From the NCBI GenBank assembly GCA_002633025.1, contig NMRB01000034.1, forward strand, positions 138,205-202,204: a DNA stretch of 64,000 bases. Direction: 5' to 3'. Shown piece by piece: positions 57,971-64,000 of the stretch (its first letter is position 1; every line of letters starts with the position of its first letter). The position numbers and the translations under genes are program-made. The notes beneath the pieces are model-generated. The model did not search any database, had not been told where the DNA came from, and saw nothing but the letters and a program-made list of their open reading frames with translations. The stretch is from Notospermus geniculatus. Lineage: Eukaryota > Nemertea > Pilidiophora > Heteronemertea > Lineidae.

Positions 57971-58060
57971 CTGTTTTCAGCCAGTCGCAACCATTGCCGG
58001 CAACGGCATTGCAGGTAGTTGCATCCAGTCGCAAGGTCGATCTGCGCCAGGCTTAAGGAG
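57965..58060. mobile_element. Fragment related to the MITE at 59598-59926
   Basis: GCCGGCAACGGCATT, GTTGCATCCAGTCGCAAGGT and CGATCTGCGCCAGGCTTAAG match inner and end sequences of 59598-59926 (GCCGGCAACGGCGTT; CCAGTCACAAGGTCGATGTG CGCTAGGCTG). Only one end is present. Confidence 0.5.
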
Positions 58061-58170
58061 AATCGTAGCACTCGAAGTGGTCAATAAAAGTCACTTTTCA
58101 CGAAAATTAAACCCTTTTGAGCGACTCGAGTCAGCCCATGACATTCATCGAGTCTATCTCGACCATTCTA

Positions 58171-58258
58171 CAGGGTGGTCCAGAGAAAGTGTCCCTCCAA
58201 CAATAGGGAAACAATAGAAATCCTATTGTTCGAGGGACAATTTCTCTGGCCCACCCTG
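58171..58258. mobile_element. Mariner-type MITE (88 bp) with TA target duplication
   Basis: TIRs CAGGGTGGTCCAGAGAAAGT and the complement of ATTTCTCTGGCCCACCCTG extend through GTCCCTCCAACAATAGG and CCTATTGTTCGAGGGAC. TA flanks both ends (58169-58170, 58259-58260), as for Tc1/mariner insertions. No coding capacity. Confidence 0.8.
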
Positions 58259-59063
58259 TAGACACCTTCGACCGACATGCAACCGCAGGCGAACGCGGCC
58301 ATAGTAACAACGCCAGCCTCGAGTTAGCTCCATTGTATTATTGATGTGCATCTTCTATTGAGCTTTATAATTCTGTATGTTAGAAGTGTAGGCCAAAATG
58401 TGACACCTTGATCGTAGTCCGAACACTGCCTCCTGTTGCTCATTTGCAGAACTGACGGCCGCAACAAGAGTCAGATGAAGCCTATCGCGGGGGGTCTATT
58501 TTGATTGGTCCGTCCATCTCCAGGTCGTGTTTTGAATACATTTAGTGCACGGCAATCGTATCACTTGACAACGCTGCTCTCAGGCATTTTACTTGCTGTT
58601 TCAACCAGCTACACTCGCAATCACGCTCTCTGTTCACTCTAGCCAGACAAACATTAAGAAAACCGCAATTTGTTATCAAAATCACGAAAAATATTCCTCT
58701 CGAAAAGCCGAATCGGCGAATGTACGGTATCGCCATCTTTACAGTTTGAGGTCACGGGATACGGGAACCACCAATCCGTGATCTGGTCATGCTGATGACG
58801 TAGAACCAAAATCTGGTTCTTCGGTTACTCATCATCTGACTCTGTATTAGCGTCCAGCAGATTCTAAAAATAGCAATACGAGTCAGACGTTCGGACTACC
58901 TTGATCGTTTCCATAACCTCGCCCATTTACCGAACTTTCCACACTGCCAATCGACAACTAAATTACAAACTCGATCAGTCAACTCTGTCTTGAACTCCCG
59001 ATTTAGGCCCTCGGCTTAGGCCCTGGTGAATCTAATACTGTATAATACTGATATGTTAATAAA

Positions 59064-59280
59064 GGGTCGATTTTTTAAACGATAGCTAAGATAAACCTCG
59101 GTTTAACCATCGGCTGTTCTGAAAACCGCTAATTAACCAAAGTAAACATTTTTATTTTTAGAATTTTTGGCTATCAACGATTCATAAAATCGAAAAATTC
59201 ACTTCGCTTAACAAACAGTTTGTCAACTAAGGGTTAATGAACCCGATGGTTATCTTAGCCATCGTTTATAAAATCGGCCC
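59064..59280. mobile_element. Foldback MITE (217 bp)
   Basis: GGGTCGATTTTTTAAACGAT AGCTAAGATAA pairs with the complement of TTATCTTAGCCATCGTTTAT AAAATCGGCCC. AAA lies on both sides and may be a target duplication. No ORF. Confidence 0.7.
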
Positions 59281-59597
59281 AAAGTCTACAAAGGTTAACT
59301 CCCGATTTCCAAGGGCGGTCTTCAAATTGACTATAAGTCCATTTTTAGTTGGAAGTACAATTTCACACATTAGTCGCCTTAAAAATTACCGTAGGCCTAC
59401 ATTATAGGTAACGGGTTCACAGCATTCAGTCAATTCACTCTATCAAAAATTACATTAAAATAGAGACTAATTATTCATTAAAACCTTTCTGAAAATTTAG
59501 GGCCCTATTCAAAAAGTGTGACCATCGCGCGATTAAGACTTAGACGTGTGTAACTTCACTCAATGCACACACTTCCACCATGCATTTGACGAAGTTA

Positions 59598-59926
59598 CAG
59601 CCTAGCCCACATCGACCTTGCGACTGGAAGCAACTGCCGGCAACGGCGTTTCCGGTAATGGTGGGCGACTGGCTGGAAACAGCAGCAACTGATCAGATGC
59701 TCAAACAGGTCGATGTGTGGGCCCCGGCAACGCTATTGCCGACCGTTGCCGCTAGTTCCAGCCAGTTGCTCATGTTCTACTCGTTGCCGACCGTTGCTTC
59801 TAGTTCTCTTCAGTCGCTTTCGATGTGCGCGCTCTGGCAATGAATCGATGTGCGCATTCCGCTCACATCGATAGCGACTGTTGCGTTCAGTTGCTTCCAG
59901 TCACAAGGTCGATGTGCGCTAGGCTG
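59598..59926. mobile_element. Non-autonomous DNA transposon (329 bp)
   Basis: Terminal inverted repeats of about 39 bp: CAGCCTAGCCCACATCGACC TTGCGACTGGAAGCAACTG on the left and its complement with two changes on the right. The middle is built from GTTGCC and AGTTGC words. Frames across it are artefacts. Confidence 0.8.
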
Positions 59927-59929
59927 CTT

Positions 59930-61680
59930 TAGTGAGATAGTACGAATACACATGTACATGTACATGTACTCTACAAGAAATATCATGCCTACACGCACAA
60001 TGATCAGTAGTAGTTCAATGGAAACATCGCCACCTGAGATTCCGAATTCCATTCCCATTCTTGATGTTGACGAGTTGTATAGATGGCGACTCTCATTGTC
60101 AGCCTACTTCTTCTCCGGCATTTCCAGTTTCCACCTGCTTGATTTTCTAGCCCAATCTTGTTGATAAAGCGAATAATGCCGTATTTGGTTGTTGTAATTA
60201 CATTTATTATAAAACTAAGGATAACAGTACAAAAGGGCCAACGCCGAGGATTTGGTCCTCAACCTCGACTTATAATTTTCACCTGGTTAGGAAACATTTT
60301 TGCCGACGCCATTTATGGCGAACTTCAAGTCAAATACAGATGTAATCCCCTCCACATAACATGCATTTTATGTCCTCATATCTACGTCCCATTAGAATAT
60401 GCAGATTGGAGGTCAGAGGTCAGTCACTTACCTTTCTTTCATACATCCGGGTACCGCTGCAGTGTATCGCTTCTTCTTTCTCCATACAAGTTCCTTTCTT
60501 TTGACTCATCTGACATATTAAATGTCCGCTATAGTAGAACACGTTTATGGTTGAACATTCCTGATGCAGACACAGAACTGCACAGGATATCAACGAAATC
60601 ACATTATCATATTGATAATCTGGTTTAAGAATTGACCAATCGAATACAGTCTTACTGAAACTGCCAATTACCAAAATAGCATGCGCAGAACTTCTCATGA
60701 TGTTTTCAGACGTTTTGTGACGTCAATAATCTGAAAGTCTTTTGAATGCATAAATTAAGTCAGTTTACCAACATGATGGAAGTAAGTGAAGTCACGCACC
60801 CACCAGTTAGCCTCAGCTTATCCACATATCATCTTCAAAAAATGTGTTAGCATATAATGTCGTGGTGCTGACGGCCTTGCCGAAGTAGTACGACATCCAA
60901 ACCAATAATTCATAAAAATAATACGTGAAGTTGGCAAGTTTCTCTATAAAATTACACAACAAATGTTGGTACATTTGATATACCGTACTAAGGTGATGAA
61001 TACACCTTAAGATCTGGTACACTACATTTTCACTGCCTTGATGGTTAAAATAACACTTTCCCAACTCCTTGGAACTGCTACACCGTAAAAGTGATAAATT
61101 CCACCATTTTAATGTTTCCTTTGAATTCATCAGAACGCAGTTCCTTTCTGAGGCTTCCTCAGGTGTTGGATGGGTAACACTTGATATTGCTCTTTACCTG
61201 AATTAAGGAGTTCGAACAACAATTTCGCTGCACTTATACAGTGCAAAACTTGGAAAATGTCAAAATCCAACACTTTGTATTTTGAGAGCAGGCGTCACAA
61301 CAACCTTCTCGTTCAACGTCGCTCTCCGGAAATCTTTAAGATCAATGAATGAAGCCTCCCCTGTGGTCATTTTGACTTTTCTTCCTTTACCCAACAAATC
61401 GATAGGGATATCAATGAACAGGCAGAGATCGATACGTGAATCGTCTTGAAGACAAGGATTGAATGGTTCTACAAACTGCTATTTTTAAAACCGAGATCGC
61501 GAAGCTATTTTTGTACCCCTGGATATACTTATTTTTGACCATTTTATGTGGTCAGCAGTTAATAATATTTTTGATGCCCGAATTTTTTTCTCCGCCGTAA
61601 ATCTAATCTAAATTCACAGAAAGTTAATTAATTTTATTTTTCTGCGGAAATACGTAATTCTTGTGGGAGGTAAGTTAGGG
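59930..61680. other. No gene recognised
   Basis: A TACATGTACATGTACATG run lies at 59952-59969. Plus frames at 59850-60164 and 60158-60628 have no recognised motif, no splice context and non-coding-like composition. They are not called. Confidence 0.35.
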
Positions 61681-61729
61681 TTAATGGGGTGAGCTATTCG
61701 ACAGGTTAAGAGATCGTCCCGTTAACAAC

Positions 61730-61950
61730 CGAGAGGTTAAGAAATCGCTCCGTTAACGGTAAAACTAACGCTAACGTTATTTTTTACATTGCAAATGTTC
61801 GTCAGAAATAGCGTTAGCGTTGGTGTTATCGTTAACGGAGTGGTTTCTTAACCTCTCGAATAACGCAAACGTTAACGCTACTTTTTGTATGCATGTGCTG
61901 TACAAAAAATAGCGTTAGCGTTAGTGTTAACGGGGTGATTTCTTCGGAGC
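61730..61950. repeat. Compound inverted repeat with GTTAACG / AACGCTAACG words
   Basis: Arms 61730-61783 and 61805-61858 (CGAGAGGTTAAGAAATCGCT, CCGTTAACGG) are complementary with a loop of about 21 bp. A further partly complementary pair follows at 61863-61885 and 61901-61922. No ORF. Confidence 0.7.
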
Positions 61951-61999
61951 TCATTTCTTAGACCAAGATAACAATTTTACGTCATTCAACCTTATACAT

Positions 62000-63500
62000 G
62001 TACACCTGCATAGACCGTCAAGCCGTCGCTGAACTAAGACAGGAGACGCCATGCACACAATTTGCCCCTGGTCTGGAATAGGTTTATTGATGATGGGATC
62101 ACAACCGGCGTGGAGATAGAAACTGATGCCTCCGTCCTCTTGATGTCGCACTGTATTTGTTATCACAGGATTAAAGTTTGTGGTCTCCCTATAGCACGTG
62201 ACGCAAAATTATCGCCGAAGTTTACATGTTTGGCCGATTTTTTACGCAACTTTGTCATGAAGTGCACATATTTTTTCTTCACTTGTCAAATCACTGGCGG
62301 AATTTCACACACGTTAATGATCCTGAATAAAGATAGCACCTAAATAGCATGGTGTTTCATATCAGCGAACTCTACTGTTCGCGGATGCAGCCACCGAAAA
62401 ACAGGAAAGTTTTTGCAAAGTTTACACAACTGACCGAGATGGCCATGTTCCGACGCCGTCATTGGTATTGTTATTGCGGCCATGTCGATTTAGAGGAATC
62501 AGAGGAATCGGAGGAATCAGAGGAAATTTAGTCTGCAGCCCATCAGTCACACACGATCACATGACTATCATGTACTGTCTTGGAGGAATGTGTCTCCGAG
62601 GATGGCGTTCGCGGCCCGCCCGGAATCCGTGCGCTTAGTCATGTCAACATGACGACACCAACGAAACAAGCATTGGTCACTCGCAGAAGTCAACCAGCCA
62701 TCGTTGGGTCAAGACCGTTTGGTATCCTGTTCCGTCGTCAAGATTCGCCGAGACTGCCGTTCCGTTCGTGTTAATTCATCTTTCGTTAGTCTACCATGTT
62801 GCTGATATTGAAGATGGAGCCGTTTTTATGAATTAGAAGAGACTTCTGCCGTTGACGACGTTGTTCCTGTCACTCGCTTCGAATTTACCATCACACCACC
62901 GTCAGTCACAAGACTCACCTGACACCAGACGCCATTCTTGGAAGGGAGTTGCCGGACACGCCCGAAGTTGGATGCTAACCTGTCGGTATCGCGAGTAGAA
63001 CTCACCTTTTTGATAGCTCATTTGGTAATGACTCTTCCCGACGGACGAAGGCGAAACACGCACTTAAATAGGCGTTTACATCGAAGTTCTTCACCCTAAA
63101 GTACTACCTTGGCCTAGTCTACATCGCCTGTGTATCGGCCGTACTCCACTGTGCATTTGTCTGTGCATCAACATACATCGTTATATACATCGCTGAACAT
63201 CGACTCTACATCGTCCATCGTCTATCTTACCATCGTCCATCGAATACATGTATTTATCTACTTTGATGCACATGACCTTTCTGCCTAAGTCGTCAACATC
63301 GAACCAAGTAGTAAACTGTAGTGCAGGAATTTGCCTTTAGCCTATCCTTCTACCTCGAAGAACATCGTTTAAGATCTTCATCAGAGTTCGTCGAACCAGA
63401 AAATCGTACTTAGGGTGAAAAGGGTGGGTAGGCCATTTAATAATCTAAAACCTTCGAACCATCAATAATCAAGTCAGGACCATATAAGATTAATACCGAG
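62000..63500. other. No gene recognised; short GAGGAATC and CATCGT repeats
   Basis: GAGGAATCAGAGGAATCGGA repeats at 62493-62528. Loose CATCGT/CATCGTCCATCG words run through 63175-63250. TTCACCCTAAAGTAC (63090) and GTACTTAGGGTGAAA (63405) are loosely inverted. None of the short frames has a recognised domain. Confidence 0.35.
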
Positions 63501-63529
63501 TCAACGTCAACGTCGTCCACAGATTGAAG

Positions 63530-63780
63530 GTCAACCAGTTTAAGTTCAAGAAGTTTAAAGTTCAAGTTCGACTAGTTACAGTTCAAGTTCAAGTTCGACT
63601 AGTTACAATACAGTTCAAGTTCAAGTTCGATGATTAGTTAAAGTTCAAGATCAAGTTCGGCTAGTTAAAGTTCAAGTTTTAAGCAGTTCAAGTTAAAGTT
63701 AAAGTGAACATTTATACAGTCCAACTAGTTCAACTGATTCAAGTTTAGTTCAACCGATTCAAGTTTACGTTCGAAGAAAA
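63530..63780. repeat. Degenerate tandem repeat of GTTCAAGTTCAAGTTCGACTAG type
   Basis: AGTTCAAGTTCAAGTTCGAC, TAGTTACAGTTCAAGTTC and AGTTCAACTGATTCAAGTTT recur about ten times with a base word of AGTTCA. This is a minisatellite-like tract, not coding. Confidence 0.8.
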
Positions 63781-64000
63781 CCCAACGATGCACCAAGTTA
63801 TGTTTTAGCCGCACTTTTGTGCTTAGCTTGATGTTTTACGTCGTCACTGAGTTTTAATGTACCGTCAAGTTTGAGAGACTATAAAGGATCGACTAGAAAG
63901 GATCGACTATTAGAGGATCGTCATAAACCAAAGAACTCATTCATATTATCAATTGCCCTCACGTGTCATTCGTGGGAGAGTCGAGACGACTTAAAACTCT

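Noticed and set aside
59952-59969. TACATG tandem run as a functional element
   Set aside because: TACATGTA words are scattered all over the window and are a general feature of this genome style.
60158-60628. 156-aa plus-strand frame
   Set aside because: Composition and lack of any motif or splice context suggest a chance open frame.

Overview
This is a transposon-rich animal genomic window, most likely from a marine invertebrate deuterostome such as an echinoderm, hemichordate or amphioxus. The basis is very frequent TACATGTA and TAGGCCTA motifs, canonical GT..AG introns, C2H2 zinc fingers and a mix of BEL/Pao, Harbinger, Helitron and foldback elements. The taxon is an inference from sequence style. 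No bacterial gene, operon, tRNA, rRNA or CRISPR array was seen. Gaps are 576 N at 35096-35671 and single N at 21268, 23265, 32543 and 54572.

The standout is an apparently complete 9,878-bp DNA transposon at 16433-26310. It has 29-bp perfect terminal inverted repeats starting CAGGGGGGG and a 9-bp target duplication (ATTGATACC). It carries two convergent genes. One is a two-exon plus-strand gene (333 aa) ending in a HIRAN-like domain. The other is a 12-exon minus-strand gene (about 1,138 aa) with a SANT/Myb-like N-terminal region and a long C-terminal region of an uncharacterised family found repeatedly in invertebrate genomes. The large protein is the transposase candidate, and HIRAN domains are known to bind DNA ends. 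Exon phases agree along the whole large gene except for one extra base in exon 6. A duplicated exon follows the single N at 21268.

1-16 kb: mostly anonymous sequence with small foldback elements, a tandem array (6.6-7.2 kb), a large inverted repeat (8.0-9.2 kb), an OB-fold-like exon (10.2-10.5 kb), fragments of unidentified mobile-element-like genes (11.7-14.4 kb) and a broken piggyBac-like gene (15.6-16.1 kb). 26-32 kb: a Harbinger-type MITE abuts the big transposon, followed by a repeat with clustered AAGGTCA motifs, a near-perfect palindrome and a decayed BEL/Pao retrotransposon. 32-37 kb: a tandemly duplicated 69-bp exon, present in two assembled copies.

38-54 kb: segmental copies holding a HARBI1-like exon, a retroelement RT fragment, an unknown exon and C2H2 zinc-finger fragments. 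Two consecutive exons of a host gene, the DH (RhoGEF) domain of intersectin, lie on the plus strand at 43928-44351. They are followed by a Helitron N-terminal relic and another transposase-like relic. 50.9-52.0 kb is a 1-kb foldback. 55-64 kb holds further MITEs, RT and Pao-gag fragments, and simple repeats. Most of the window therefore looks like intron or intergenic sequence filled by successive insertions.
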